Shown here piece after piece: positions 10,621-21,279 of a stretch of 64,000 nt of DNA (positions are counted from its first letter, which is position 1; each line of letters begins with the position of its first letter). The position numbers were made by a program, and so were the translations under genes. The stretch comes from Rhodamnia argentea (Eukaryota > Streptophyta > Magnoliopsida > Myrtales > Myrtaceae): NCBI RefSeq assembly GCF_020921035.1, contig NC_063151.1, forward strand, positions 22,450,934 to 22,514,933, in the 5' to 3' direction. Under the pieces are notes generated by a model. It saw only the letters and a program-made list of their open reading frames with translations. It had not been told where the DNA came from and searched no databases.

Positions 10621-11560
10621 CTTGTGGCCTCCTGCTATAGGCATGTTATTGGCTATGGCATACTAATTTAGTTCCATTTTAGCTGCAATTTCAATTACCT
10701 CGTGGAATTGTCGCGACGTACCCCTAACGAGACTTTTAATGAGCTGAATTAAGCTCAACTTAACCCAATTAAAGCCAACCCTCTTGTAAAATTCGGCCAG
10801 CGTTGGTCTCCACGCCCTGGCCAAATTTTGCCCTTTCTCATGGGCTCGGACCATTTAATTAAGTTCAGATTCACTCACCGCTGATCCGATTGAAATGTAA
10901 TGAACAATCTATATGCCAAATGCTCAAGTTAATTAATATTTTCATTTAGAGACCGACGCCGGCCCCAAATTTTTATACAATAAATTCCTAAATGATTAGG
11001 CGAAATTTAGGTGTGAATGGAAATCACACTGATATGAGGAATTTTTGCACTCTAGTCCAAAAGCCAAACTGCAATAAACTGTCCTTTCCTTTCCATTTTA
11101 CAATTCTTAACATTTAGAATCTGACCAGAGATTAAATAGGAACACCGTCGGCGTACAATAATTATCATTAGTCTCTGTCAGTCTTTATCAACCAAGTCAT
11201 GCGACCAGTCTTCTGAGAACTAGAGTTATCTCAGGGCAAAAAAGGAGTAGCAATTGAGAGATAACATGTAACGCATTACCAGACTAGTGTTAATTAGAGA
11301 TGCAATCTAAAGATGGAATATATAATTCATGGATAGATTGTAGCTCTAGAAGAGACATGATCGACCGTCAGAATAAGGATTCTGAAAAAAATGGGAGAAC
11401 ATACCTGGATAAATTTATATCATATGCAAATTAGTCATGGCACTAATTTATATTTTATGGAAATAAATAAAAAACTTTGTCACCTTATATTAGGCCTAAA
11501 GCGATAATGTAATGGTTTTGTTGCTTTAGGTCAGACATAGAGCGAAAAAAAAAATGAAAA
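10621..11560 (+). other. Intergenic; possible LTR edge, otherwise nothing recognised
   Basis: The first part matches the 3' flank of the WAK gene ending at 24860. TGTCGCGACGTACCCC at 10709 resembles the start of a gypsy LTR read in the opposite sense to the LTR at 4009 (which ends GGTCGCGACA), but it is a different sequence after that. I could not define an element or gene. Confidence 0.35.
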
Positions 11561-11564
11561 ATTT

Positions 11565-12075
11565 TAAATAAAGGTATTAAATGCCCTTATTTTCTTAAAT
11601 GAGGGCATGAATTGGACTTTACTTTAAATAAATGCCCGAAGTGTCTTCATCATTTCAAAGAAAAACTTGACCGAAGGGTAATTTTTTCCTTCTTTTTGAA
11701 TTTTTTTCTTTTTTTCTATTTTTCTTTTTCCTCTCCCCTCCTCCATCCATCGTCGTCCTCATGTAAGGGCTGCCCTTGCCCAACGCTGGCAAGGGCCGCC
11801 CTAGTTGGCGCGGGCGAGGGTCTCCCTCACATGGGCTGGGTGGGCGAGGTCACCAGATCTGACGAGGGCCCCGATGCCAACGACCTTTGCCAATGGCCCG
11901 ACAATGGCAAGGGGGGAGGAAGAGGGAAAAAGAAAAAAAAAAGAAAAACAAATTAAAAAAGTAAATGATGAGAATACCATTGATCAAACTCTTTTTTGAA
12001 ATAATGAAGGTATTCCAGACCCTTATTTGAAATAAAATCCACTTCAAGTCTTTATTTGAAAATTTTCCAAAAAAT
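11565..12075. mobile_element. Foldback-type non-autonomous element with GC-rich centre
   Basis: The two ends are long imperfect inverted repeats: the region about 11570-11690 (AAATAAAGGTATTAAATGCC side) is complementary to about 11965-12070 (GAAATAATGAAGGTATTCCAG side). Between them is a GC-rich block of GGCAAGGGC/GGGCGAGG motifs (about 11765-11920) followed by an A-rich run. The same plan (long inverted ends, GCAAGG/GGCGAGG centre, A-rich tail) is seen at 18450-19082. No transposase ORF is present. Confidence 0.65.
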
Positions 12076-13084
12076 TATGATCTCCTCGCCTTAGTTTTAG
12101 GCTTAAGCGACGATATTGAAACTTTGGTGGCACTGAGGAGGGAAAACTTCGAAAATTTTTTTTTTCGCTATCTGCAAATATATCTATGCTGAAAAACCAT
12201 TTGTTTTTGTCAAAGTTTGGATATGACCTAAGGCTTAAAACTGAGGATTTGATTGCCTTTGATCAACCTTAAGGCAATAAACCTAAGACTTAGACGCCTT
12301 TCGTCGACCCAAAGGCGACAAAAACCATTTCTTCGTCACCTTTGGGAATGCTTAAGGTGACAAAAGTAAAATTTGTCATCGTTGACTGCAGTTTAAGGTA
12401 ACAAATCTTCCTATTCTGTTGCCTTAGGGAACACCTAAAGAGAAGAAATTGTGTTTTTTTTTTCTTTTCACAACTTCGGTTGGACCTACAATGAAATTTA
12501 TTATTATTATTATTTTTTTTTTTGGAACAGAACAGAAAATGGTATGAAACTTTCTATGCATAGGTGACGTATGGGGTACTGAGTTGTGGTTGCCATCACA
12601 TGCGAACACTTGATGATAACATATAAGTTGCAAATAGAAAATTGAATATTTATTTCTACTTTGTCAACTAGTACGACATGTATGCTGGAAATGAATTTAA
12701 AGATCAACCAAAAAAAAAAAAAGTTACGTATTCTATCAGAAAAGTTGTAAAGATAAAATAATTGCCTAGATGTTTCACCAAGTAGCTGAGATAATTAGAC
12801 GTTACTATTAGATTAGCATCTGATGAACCTATCTACAATTTATAATGAGAACTAAGAGTTTATTATGGTTATCGTCCCAGGGTCACTTCGACAAAAAATA
12901 TTAGATGGATGATCAAGTGTTTGGACATCATTGACTGGAAAATAAGGTAATTTCGATCGACTATCTCAAGTCATTCAACAATACCGGTCAACATTCAAGG
13001 TGCCAAATAGAGTGTGCCAACACACTGAAGATATTTAAATCGTCTATTGTATTCCGATGATTATCTTCATAGTTTTGGATTTTT
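12076..13084 (+). other. Intergenic, with degenerate AAGGCGACAAA-type repeats
   Basis: Short motifs of the type TTAAGGTGACAAA / CCTTAAGGCAATAAA / CCAAAGGCGACAAA recur between about 12090 and 12430. The part 12360-12612 is closely similar to 25690-25931, including ATCGTTGACTGCAGTTTAAGG and GCCATCACATGCGAAC. No gene is seen to 13084. Confidence 0.5.
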
Positions 13085-13313
13085 TTGAGAAAAGGACACT
13101 ATGAGTGCCATAACTTACTTTTTGTATGACACTTATTTAAGTGTCCTAAGCACCGTAAGTGCTATCAAAATATGTCAATGTCAGAACCGGCCTTTTTGTG
13201 GCCCGGCCGGCATCCACGTCAGCAATTTTCGATTAAAATTAGTTGGGTAGACTGAATTGACACAAATACAAAAGATTTATTTACAATAAGTTTATGACTT
13301 TTATGGTAATTTT
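13085..13313. mobile_element. Short foldback element
   Basis: The ends about 13085-13150 and 13250-13313 are imperfect inverted repeats (GAGTGCCATAACTTACTTTTTG against the complement of ACAATAAGTTTATGACTTTTATGG), with a GC-rich centre containing GGCCCGGCCGG near 13195. The right end resembles the ends of the elements at 13577 and 18450. Confidence 0.5.
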
Positions 13314-13576
13314 CCGTTATTGGAACTTCTCAACAATAACCACACTCCATGTCAATTATTATCCGTTTTTGTCTCATAGATATGTTAAAGTATGGAACCG
13401 CCAATATTTCTCTATTGGGACATGAGTGTCTACATGACATATTAGATATAGTAAGATAAGCAAAAGATGATATATGTCTATGCAATACAGTCGATTGGCG
13501 ATCTTCGTAGCTTAAATATAACCAGTCCGCTCTAGTTCTCAACTGGGTGATAGGGAATCAAACATGATAGGATAAC

Positions 13577-13760
13577 AGGGAAAATTATCAAAACAGTCCT
13601 AAACTTATTGCAATCGTCTCAATTTAGTCCTAAATTTTTTGCATTTGAGCCAATTCAATCCATTTAGCAGGCTGGTGCTAACGTGGCAAAAAATTAACAA
13701 TATTTTGATATTTTAAAAAGAATAAAAAATAAAAAAATAATTAAAAAAACTAAAATGGAA
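13577..13760. repeat. Single terminal arm of the foldback family
   Basis: GGGAAAATTATCAAAACAGTCC opens a segment that matches the terminal arm of the 18450-19082 element, including TTTTTGCATTTG, CAATTCAATCCAT and a CTAACGTGGCA motif. The opposite arm is not found, so this copy is truncated. Confidence 0.6.
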
Positions 13761-13949
13761 CTTTTCATATCCTTCTTACTAAGTTTTCTATGCAGAAGAT
13801 AAATGAGATCATCCGATGCATTAAGCTCATCACGTGTTACTAATTACATCACCACTAAGCTCTCTTAATTTTTTCTTTGGGTATGTCCTACTCTAACTCT
13901 CCTATCTCTCTTTCAAACTTTTAATTTGCCTATTTGCAAAGCGTGGGAA

Positions 13950-14350
13950 TCAAACCCCAACCTGAATCTAGACGTCCCCCCTCGCCCAATTCCCTTGACA
14001 TCTGGTTGGTTGTTGCACAAAGACGTACAGCCGAAAGGAAACTTCCATGGAGGTCTTGGCAAATAGCCGATTTGTCGCAACCGACTGCAGTGTTCTTGGC
14101 GCTGGACATGGAAAATTCAGCTAGCTTGAGCCGCGGAAAATTGCTCGAAGATTCAACGTAGTGGGAAGAGCTATAGCAAACTCGATCGCTTGAAACGATA
14201 ACGAGACGCGTACCCCGCGGCTTTTGATAGAGTTATCGAATATTTCCATGTTAGTACTTCAGTTCCCCATGTAAGGTACGGGAGGGTTGGTAGAGTTATC
14301 ACAATCGACTCTAAATGAGGGACGATTGATGCCATAGTGGGTAGACTTGT
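13950..14350 (-). pseudogene. Inverted WAK extracellular (GUB_WAK) domain remnant
   Basis: Read on the minus strand, this gives the galacturonan-binding part of a WAK ectodomain: SFRVDCDNSTNPPVPYMGN, then a stop, then STNMEIFDNSI. After a disrupted part comes SSAKNTAVGCDKSAI, which aligns with SSNKNKFIAVGCDTVAS of the intact gene at 21893. Frames change at least twice, so it is dead. It faces opposite to the other WAK sequences in the window. The matching translation-start part of the same exon is found at 15360-15510 on the same strand, so one pseudogene appears to have been split by the intervening segment. Confidence 0.85.
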
Positions 14351-14750
14351 CAAACGGATGTGTAGGAGCAGGTTCGGGTCGGGTCATAAACGGTCCGACC
14401 CAAATTGACCCATCGACCCATTTATGCGCAGTACAAATTTCTTAATCTATACCCAACCGACCTATATTATTAACACACTTATAAATTTAATCCAATTTAA
14501 GAAAACTTATTTCTTATAAATTTATAAGAAAAATTATATTATTAAATCATTGTGGAAAATTTTTATATTTTCATGTTTTTATATTTATATAATTTAAAGA
14601 AATCTGATTTTTTTCGTTTTTATTTCTTTTAAAAAATCTGATTTTTTTTTCTTTTGTTTTTTTTTTTATTTTCTTCTAAGACCGGCGACCGCAGGCTAGA
14701 AAAACGTTAATTTCTGTATTGTGATATACCAATGAAGCTAGTGACCGGGG
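14351..14750 (+). other. AT-rich intergenic sequence
   Basis: Begins with TCGGGTCGGGTCATAAACGG and its near-complement (GACCCATCGACCCATTTATG), typical of plant transposon ends, then becomes strongly AT-rich with poly-T tracts. No gene is visible. Confidence 0.4.
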
Positions 14751-15359
14751 CCTTATGGAGTCGGACCAGAAGCCAGGCACTCAAACCAACAAGCCATGGT
14801 GTATCTCGACCTCTCGTAAGCCGCCTACGAGTACGTCGCGAAATCCTCTACCCCGGAATGGCTCGCGATGCCTGCAAGAACAAGCAGAACAGTTGATGAA
14901 CTTGCAGAAATTTATCTGTTCTTTTCCTTTTTCAAATGCGAAACGAAATATTTTAATTGGTATTCGTGGTAATAACTATCAGCCAAAGGGCTAAAGGCAT
15001 GTACATTAAAAACTGCATCTTGTGATATGAGTTCGTGTACGAGATTAATGTTTTTGTTTGACGAGGTTACTATTTTTCTTAGATATTCTGGGTTAACTAT
15101 GTGCACGCTATTCCCCTTTTTCTTTTTCCTGCATCAGTACTGGAAAATTCTGGAAGAAAATTCACGAAGTTGCTAATTTATACTATAGGGATTAACTGGA
15201 ATTCAGATCACCTTGAGAGAATCTTTCAGAAAATAGTCAAATGTTTCGCGGCATTGCCGTGGTGTGATATTTATAGCGGAAATAAGCGAAGAAGTGAGAA
15301 CGAGCTTGTGGGGATCGCGTGTCAACTCATGACAGATTTAATAGTGGAGAACACTATTG
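14751..15359 (-). pseudogene. 5' flank and upstream part of a BAHD acyltransferase copy (paralogue of 26577-27190)
   Basis: This segment aligns with 26620-27190 almost base for base in places (CTCGCGATGCCT, GAACTTGCA, ATGGGCTTGTGGGGAT-like blocks). On the minus strand it includes only the region upstream of the acyltransferase homology (reading frame around AYKSSRYAIASWFERLAS in the better copy). The BAHD body itself is absent here. It is therefore a truncated duplicate and cannot be functional. Confidence 0.6.
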
Positions 15360-15512
15360 CTCAATCCGAAGGGGTATGGAATCGAGAGATTTCCATTAGC
15401 ATCCGGGCTTCGCTATGTGATTCTGTTACGGTCCCAGGCACCACAACTATCAAGAGAAACTCATGGATGACCATGGTTCTTCCTTCAACTCTCTTCATAT
15501 GTTTTGATTGGT
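15360..15512 (-). pseudogene. Inverted WAK exon-1 start (signal peptide and GNLSIPYPFG motif)
   Basis: The minus strand from about 15500 reads M-KRVEGRTMVIHEFLL, closely matching MQRVEGRTMVIHRLLL, the start of the intact WAK at 21893. Further on it gives GNLSIPYPFG, the hallmark of the WAK galacturonan-binding domain. The region in between is shortened and contains frame disruption (a stop in GC*WK). A TATA-like TTTATATACC stands just upstream on the same strand (about 15519-15528), corresponding to the TTATATACC box of the intact gene. It ends at the border with the BAHD-flank segment. Confidence 0.85.
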
Positions 15513-16477
15513 TCAGGGTATATAAAGAGATGTGAGATGGCTTCGGGTTGCATAAGGCGAAGTTGTGGAGTCAACATTAAATGGTCCACTCAAAGCCGCC
15601 TGCAGGAGACGATTCAAAGATAAATCCTCGTGTGATGAAGTCTTTCATGAAAGTTAGTAATGGGTGCAGAGACTGCTTACTAATTCCCCTTCATCAAGAC
15701 GGAGCCCCTAAGTTTATTTATAGCACTTGTTGGGTTGAGAGTTTTTGCATTTTATTGTTCCTTTCTGATAACTTTCCCCAGCAAAAAGTTTAAATGGAGA
15801 GCCAACCCATGAAGACGAGTGTTTAAAGTATTTAAATACTAAGAAAACCGCGATTTCACAAATCATTCCCGTCCGATAAAAGGAGCGATAACAAATTCAT
15901 GTATCGTGTGAAGGCCGGTTTGGATGTGATATATGCTAATGGGGAGATAAAAATGATTTATTTGCACGAATGCCCCTTAAGTTTGGGCAAAATCGAGAAT
16001 AGCACAAGAGATGACATTGGGCTATGCCATTCTCTGTGCACGATTTATACACGTTGTTGACGGGGCTTTACTCGTTTATCGTTTATTATGGAAGCATGAG
16101 AAAATGGGTGGTTGCACAAGGACATGAATAAAGAGTGAGAAGTTATTGGAAATAATAATTATATTTTTCTGCCTTTTTAGTTTTTCTCGAGCTCGGCACA
16201 TGTCCGGCCCCGCGACCCCGGCTAGAAAGAGCTTTTTTTTTTTTTTTTTTTGCTGTTTAGGACAAAGGAAAGGACTTCTAGGCAAACTCAGGATTGCTAA
16301 GCAAGACCAAGTGTGCAGAATTGTGCAAGTATATGTGATTAATGTACATCGATCCAAGAAATTAGTTCCCACAGAACTATGGGGATAGATATGAGATGAT
16401 TCCGTATAGAGAAAACTATAATCTTATATGGTCTCCGAAAGTATTAAAAAAAGGAAAAACGAAAATAAAAGAAGCAC
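15513..16477 (+). other. Intergenic; promoter side of the inverted WAK remnant
   Basis: No gene recognised. It separates the inverted WAK start from the DREB/TINY remnant and has no counterpart at the same place in the second block, where only about 17 bases of the WAK motif (27779-27795) remain. A poly-T run lies at about 16230-16250. Confidence 0.4.
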
Positions 16478-16876
16478 CTAAAACTGACGAGGAAACTCCG
16501 CACCAAAGTCGGCGTCTTCGCTCTCCATCAGCCGCCGTGGCTGATCCTCCACTCAACCGTAGTCCACCTTGTCAGCCAACAACACATCGCCCCATGTCCC
16601 GGATGGTCCGAACCTGAGCCCGCCTTCCATATTGGGCAGCTCGATGATCTCACTCAACTCCTCGCGCTCCGCGACCTCAGAGCACGATGGTGGCGGCGGC
16701 AATGATCCATAGCGGCTGCCCCCGCTGTGGCGGCCTGGATGTCACAGGGCGGGAGCGACGCAGGCCGGGGCAGGAGCTCGACGAGGCAGGGGAAGTTCAG
16801 CACGGCCGACCTGCCCTTGAATCTTGATGCTCAGCGCGGCCACGTCGTGGGCCGCGGGCCGCCATCTCCTTCTTTA
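16478..16876 (-). pseudogene. DREB/TINY-type AP2/ERF transcription factor remnant, first copy
   Basis: The minus strand gives sequence typical of the end of the AP2 domain and C-terminal region of DREB (TINY-like) factors: EMAAR followed, after a one-base shift, by AHDVAALSIK; then AVLNFPCLVELLPRPASLPP and DIQAATAGAAAMD; then REELSEIIELP and a C-terminus ESEDADFGAEFPRQF with stop at 16478-16480. At least three frameshifts or stops occur (for example TGA near 16555). The N-terminal two thirds of the AP2 domain, with the DNA-binding beta-sheet, is missing: homology begins abruptly at EMAAR. Family assignment rests on remembered family motifs. Confidence 0.75.
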
Positions 16877-16978
16877 GCCTCCTCAAATCATTTTCCCAGG
16901 AAAATCCAGAGAACCTGTCTCGAGTAAAATCTTCTCACAATCTCTCTTTTGTGCTCTTAGATTCCCTGTATACATAGA

Positions 16979-17013
<35 letters not shown>
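16979..17013. repeat. (CT)n microsatellite
   Basis: About 17 CT units. A shorter, interrupted CT tract is at the homologous place at 28267-28300. Confidence 0.95.
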
Positions 17014-17017
<4 letters not shown>

Positions 17018-17068
17018 CCTACATCACTCCCACTCATTCCAATCAGTCTAACATTCATTAGCCTTCCT

Positions 17069-17100
17069 GCTTCTTCTTCTTCTTCTTCTTCTTCTTCTTT
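17069..17100. repeat. (TTC)n microsatellite
   Basis: Run of CTT/TTC triplets, matched by a similar run at 28352-28382 in the paralogous block. Confidence 0.95.
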
Positions 17101-17301
17101 TGCCTTTTCTTTTGTTGCGTATTTGTGGGTACTTTTCCAATCCATATGTGCGAGTTTCGAGAATCTTTGAGTGAGTGACAGCCAAAAAAACAAAAAAGAT
17201 GGAGCACCGAACTGTCCCGAAGAAGCTTACCAGAGCCGTACGCAAGAACAAAACCTAGAAACAGAAACAAAAAATACAAAAAGGCAGTCCACGTGCACGT
17301 T

Positions 17302-18445
17302 GACACCTAATTTTGACGGTACCGTATTGAGCTGGGTCGACTCGAATCCCCGTGGGCAAGCCCACGCTACCCAGCTGGGCCATTTTCTTTTCATGAGCAG
17401 GCCCACATTCTCATTTTTGCCTTTCTTACCCCCACGAATGGCCCATTTAGGCCCATTTCTCTTTTCCGTCAGCCTACGTCCACACCCACAACTCTTTCTT
17501 TCCCCCCATCTCACACGGTCGCTCCTTCATCCACATCACTCATCTTCTCTTCCCCTCAATTTTAATGGCTGCTCACCCACCACGTCCGCAGACCTCTCTT
17601 ATGCACTCATGTCCACACAAATGTTGACATTTCAATGATTTGAAAAAAATATCGATAATAAAGTGAGTGATGTATACAAATGTTGACACTGTCCTTTTGC
17701 CTAATTTTTCGGAATATAAGCCCGGTCCACCTTGAAACACGTTTCATGCATACAATCACTAGCTCAAACCGGTCTATTCCTGTTGATTTTCCTTCTTCCT
17801 CATTCTCTAGTTTTGAACTGTTTTACTTGACTTCTCGGGTCTTGGCAATGGATTGAAAGCACCCTGCATTATTGATACTCTATCGACGAAGCAGTCAAAG
17901 TAGGAATTCGACCCTGTTGACTTAGCATTTCCCTGAAACTTCACAGGTAACCCTCATAAATTTCTGAAAAAATCAATTTCGGACTCCCTAAGTCCTTTTC
18001 ACTTTGCAATGATCAGATCTCGGGCCATACCGTGGCTTTACTCGAACCTGGAAGATGTAATTTGGTTTGGGGATTATGTTTTCTACCTTGCGGATTTAGA
18101 CACCGTGGATTTCGTTCTTCTTCTATACATCGGTTGGTTAGTTTTTGTTCTTTTCGGATTTCAAACCGAAACCCACCCGAATTGACCTGAATCAACGATT
18201 TCTTGCCGAGGTGGTATCGGTTCGGGTCGGGTTAACTTGTCGATGGACAATCACATTTGTTATATCTAATTGAAGTGTTCTGTCACACTACACCTATGAC
18301 AATGTATTAATATTTCTATGTGTGCTATAATTGTTAGTACAAGGTAAGCTCTCCAATCGGCAACACAATCCTACCATCCAATTTGCCATCGGATAATTTG
18401 AATGAAGAAGGCATGTTATTGCTTAAATAGACGTCTTGTGGGAGC
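17302..18445 (+). other. Intergenic; possible gypsy LTR relic at its left end
   Basis: GTTGACACCTAATTTTGACGG at about 17302 resembles the LTR start TTGACGCCTAAATTTTG at 4008, so an LTR relic may begin here; its end is not clear. CAAATGTTGACA is repeated at about 17617 and 17677. No protein homology is evident in the rest. Nothing else is recognised up to 18445. Confidence 0.35.
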
Positions 18446-18449
18446 ATTA

Positions 18450-19082
18450 CCTAAAAAGTTCTAAATCAATTGTAATTATGCTAATTCAGTCCTAATTTTC
18501 TTTTTTGCTAATTCAATGCTAAAATTTTTGCATTTGTTCTAATTCAATCCATCCGGCCAATTTTGACTGAAAGTCGATAACGTGGATAATTTCAAGGATA
18601 CTTTAATATTTTTCATGTATTTATTTATTTTTTTTCTATTTATTTTCTTCCTTTTCTTTTTCCTCTAGCCTGTTGCCGGGGCTAGCACCGGCCTCGCTTG
18701 CCCATGGCAAGGTTGGACCTTGCCCAGGGATGGCGAGGTCGAGCCTCGCCCACCCAAGGCAAGGCCGGCCTCACTGTTGCTAGGCGAGGCGCAAGCTCGC
18801 CATCCTTGGTGAGGCTCTCCCTCGCCTCTAGTCGATCATTGAGATCCGGCAACCGGCTAGAGGAAAAAGAAAGGGAAAAAAAAAAGGAAAAGATAAATCA
18901 AAATAAAAAATTCAAAATAATATTAAAATACAATTAAAAATTATCCACGTCGGTGCCGCCTATGTCACATGAGTCATTTCTGGTCAAAATTTGATTGGAT
19001 GGACTAAATTGGTATAAATGCAAAATGTTTAGAATTGAATCACAATCATAATAGATTTAGGACTTTATTGATAATTTTCCCG
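18450..19082. mobile_element. Foldback element with ~170-bp inverted ends and GC-rich centre
   Basis: The left arm (18450-18615, with CAATTGTAATTATGCTAATTC and AACGTGGATAATTT) is complementary to the right arm (about 18935-19082, with AAATTATCCACGTCGG and AGAATTGAATCACAATC). The centre (18670-18850) is a string of GGCAAGG/GGCGAGG/CCTCGCC motifs followed by an A-rich run (18863-18935). No transposase is present. Family relatives in this window are at 11565, 13085, 13577 and, in part, 27200-27760. Confidence 0.8.
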
Positions 19083-19529
19083 AAAACTTGCATATGATGT
19101 CTAAGTCACTTGTATATATAGCAATGCACATATTTACAACAAAACAAAGTTCTAAATCAACATACTTTGAGAGCCATGCGTCGCCCGTGATTGCCCGCGC
19201 CACTAAGTAAAATTGCCAAAATCTACTAAGAAGAGTTGACATGGAAATTAACCAGAGGAGCAGACTTTTTCTTTCCATGAAAGGAGAGGCCTTGACATAG
19301 TCCCCGTTTATTAAGGGGAACTTAATTTTGATATTATGTTGCAACTTACCAAAATCTTATTAGTTCAGTCAATAGTCGGGAGCTGTACGATTCATTGAGT
19401 TTAAAGCTGTTTTCGGCAAGTAAGCCATTCTAAGGAATTTGGCGCCTCAACTCTAGTAGGAAATGAAAAATTTAAATGAAAGTCTCTTGGGAGATCTAAG
19501 TAAGATTCTGCACAATGTTTTGAATAATT
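19083..19529 (+). other. Intergenic, nothing recognised
   Basis: No ORF with recognisable homology, no repeat array and no RNA gene seen. Confidence 0.4.
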
Positions 19530-19950
19530 TTGGGAAAAAAAATCCACTAAAAACCCTAAACTATATTTACTCTAACACATTTACCCTAATTTTTTTTCTT
19601 GTAACATTGAGGACCCCAAACTATGTCCACTATGACACATCAAAAAGTCCAAATTTGTACCCGCATGAGACATCTTACCCTCCATCAAGGTTATAGTTAG
19701 ATAATTTTTCAACTAAAACGACGTTATTTTCATTTCACTCAATCCAAGTGAGCGTCATGTCAACACCATTTGCCTTTTGTCATCCATACATCAAGTTTTT
19801 AATGGTGGTTATTGATGAAACCTTGACGGAGGGTAAACATGTCACATGGGTATAAGTTTGAAATTTTTGGTGTCATAAAAAAAATTATAATAAATGTGTT
19901 ACAATGGACATATTTGTGATTTTTGATGTCTTTTGCTAATGACTCGAATT
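19530..19950. mobile_element. MITE-like element with ~140-bp inverted ends
   Basis: Left arm 19535-19690 (CACATTTACCCTAATTTTTTTT ... TTACCCTCCATCAAGG) is complementary to right arm about 19820-19945 (CCTTGACGGAGGGTAA ... AAAAAAATTATAATAAATGTG). The centre is about 130 bp. It differs in sequence from the GC-centred foldback family. Confidence 0.75.
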
Positions 19951-20172
19951 ATTTGCTTTTTCCATTTTTTAAGGTATTCCAAATTCCATTAGATGCAAAA
20001 TTCTTAGAAAAACATCAAATATATCAATTTAATACAAGATCATTCGGGTTTATTAGAAAAAGATAATAAGATAAGTTTTGTTCTATTTTAAGAAATCAAA
20101 AAACCAAAGGCCCCAATTTAAAAGATTGTAGATGCTTTGTGGTGGCGAGAGTGGAAGCCCTAATTAATAAGT

Positions 20173-20419
20173 TAAGAGTGTGTTTGTTTCACGAAAAATA
20201 AGCGATTTGGAAAATATTTTCGAAAAAGTGATTGCTTATATCGTTTGGTAAAATTAGTTAACGGAGAATGTTTTCATTATCGATAACGGTATATGCCTAA
20301 CTATTTTCATAGGCGATGAAAAAAAAAATTATTTATTCATTTTTTTAAATGAAATAAGCGATCACTTTTTGAAAAATATTTTTGGAATTGCTTATTTTTC
20401 ATGAAACAAACACACCTTA
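20173..20419. mobile_element. Tourist-like MITE, 247 bp
   Basis: The ends GAGTGTGTTTGTTTCACGAA and the complement of TTCATGAAACAAACACACC are inverted repeats that extend, with mismatches, for about 70 bp into the element. TTAA stands on both sides (20172-20175 and 20417-20420), consistent with a TTA/TAA-type target duplication. The GTGTGTTTG terminus fits PIF/Harbinger-derived Tourist MITEs, although a hAT origin is not excluded. Confidence 0.8.
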
Positions 20420-20810
20420 AATGAGTTGGGACACACATCATTTACCAATGCATCACCCGATAACGCAGGCAGTTTGGGGATTTTCCAAAGGGGCAACAAA
20501 GAAATTTAAGCATATTGTGGAGAGAAATTTCTATGGTCATCATTAGTTCTTGTCAGTCAACGAACGTTAAAAAATACAAAACAAAGGAATTGTCCTTTAA
20601 CGACCGAGAGAAACGGTCCAATATTATATTTTGGAGTTGTGTTAAGAGAGTTTAAGAAGGAGTCTCTTTCCTCGTAAAATTCGAAGGGTCATTCAGATCT
20701 TCGCCTTTCGCTATCTACTTTAAAAGTTTTGGCCCAAACGATAAGATTTGCGGTGCACAAAGTAACATGGCCCAATGCACCAACTACCATAATATCGATT
20801 GGGACAGGAG

Positions 20811-21279
20811 TGTCGAATATCTGAATTCGATCATATCAACGATGCAAGAAAGTAATGAAAATTCGCACAACACAAGAATTTACGTGGTTCGGTAGCGGAG
20901 ATGTTCCGCCTACCTACGTCCACGGGGAGATAAGATCTGTTTCACTAATAACGTAGAAAAGTGTACAGCCGCTCTTTCTCACACCCTCTCTATATCATAG
21001 AGACCTGTTTCGCCTTAAACATATATAGCGAAACCCTACATGGTACAAATTACAAAATTGCCCACATAGCCTAAAATATTTAATTTTTCCATAGAAATCC
21101 TTCTATAATCGAACATAAAACGCCTCCGGCGGCTCGGAAGCGCTGTCCCCGCGACCCCCGCGGGGGCGGCCCCCCGGGACCCCCACCCGCTCACCGGGGA
21201 GCGGGACCCCCGTCTTGTCCGGTCGCATGGGGCCTTTCGGAACCGCCTCATAATCTCTTGAATAACAGAATACAAGACA
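20811..21279 (-). mobile_element. Probable solo LTR (copia-like)
   Basis: The segment is bounded by TGTCGAATAT on the left and ATACAAGACA on the right; read on the minus strand it starts TGTCTTGTATTCTG and ends ATTCGACA. It contains ACAAGAATTTACGTGGTTCGG and CCTACGTCCACGGGG, phrases common in plant LTRs, and a palindromic GC-rich block (21115-21235). No matching five-base target duplication is visible next to the proposed ends, so the boundaries are uncertain. Confidence 0.5.

Noticed and set aside
10709..11010. An LTR starting TGTCGCGACGTACCCC.
   Set aside because: Only the first bases look like an LTR end; no partner, purine tract or end could be identified, so it is only mentioned as a possibility.
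15101..15535. A 144-aa ORF on the + strand.
   Set aside because: It overlaps the minus-strand WAK start and BAHD-flank sequence and is antisense noise with no domain.
17171..17638. A 155-aa ORF on the + strand.
   Set aside because: It runs through simple repeats and probable LTR sequence and has low-complexity Ser/Pro/Thr composition; no homology recognised.
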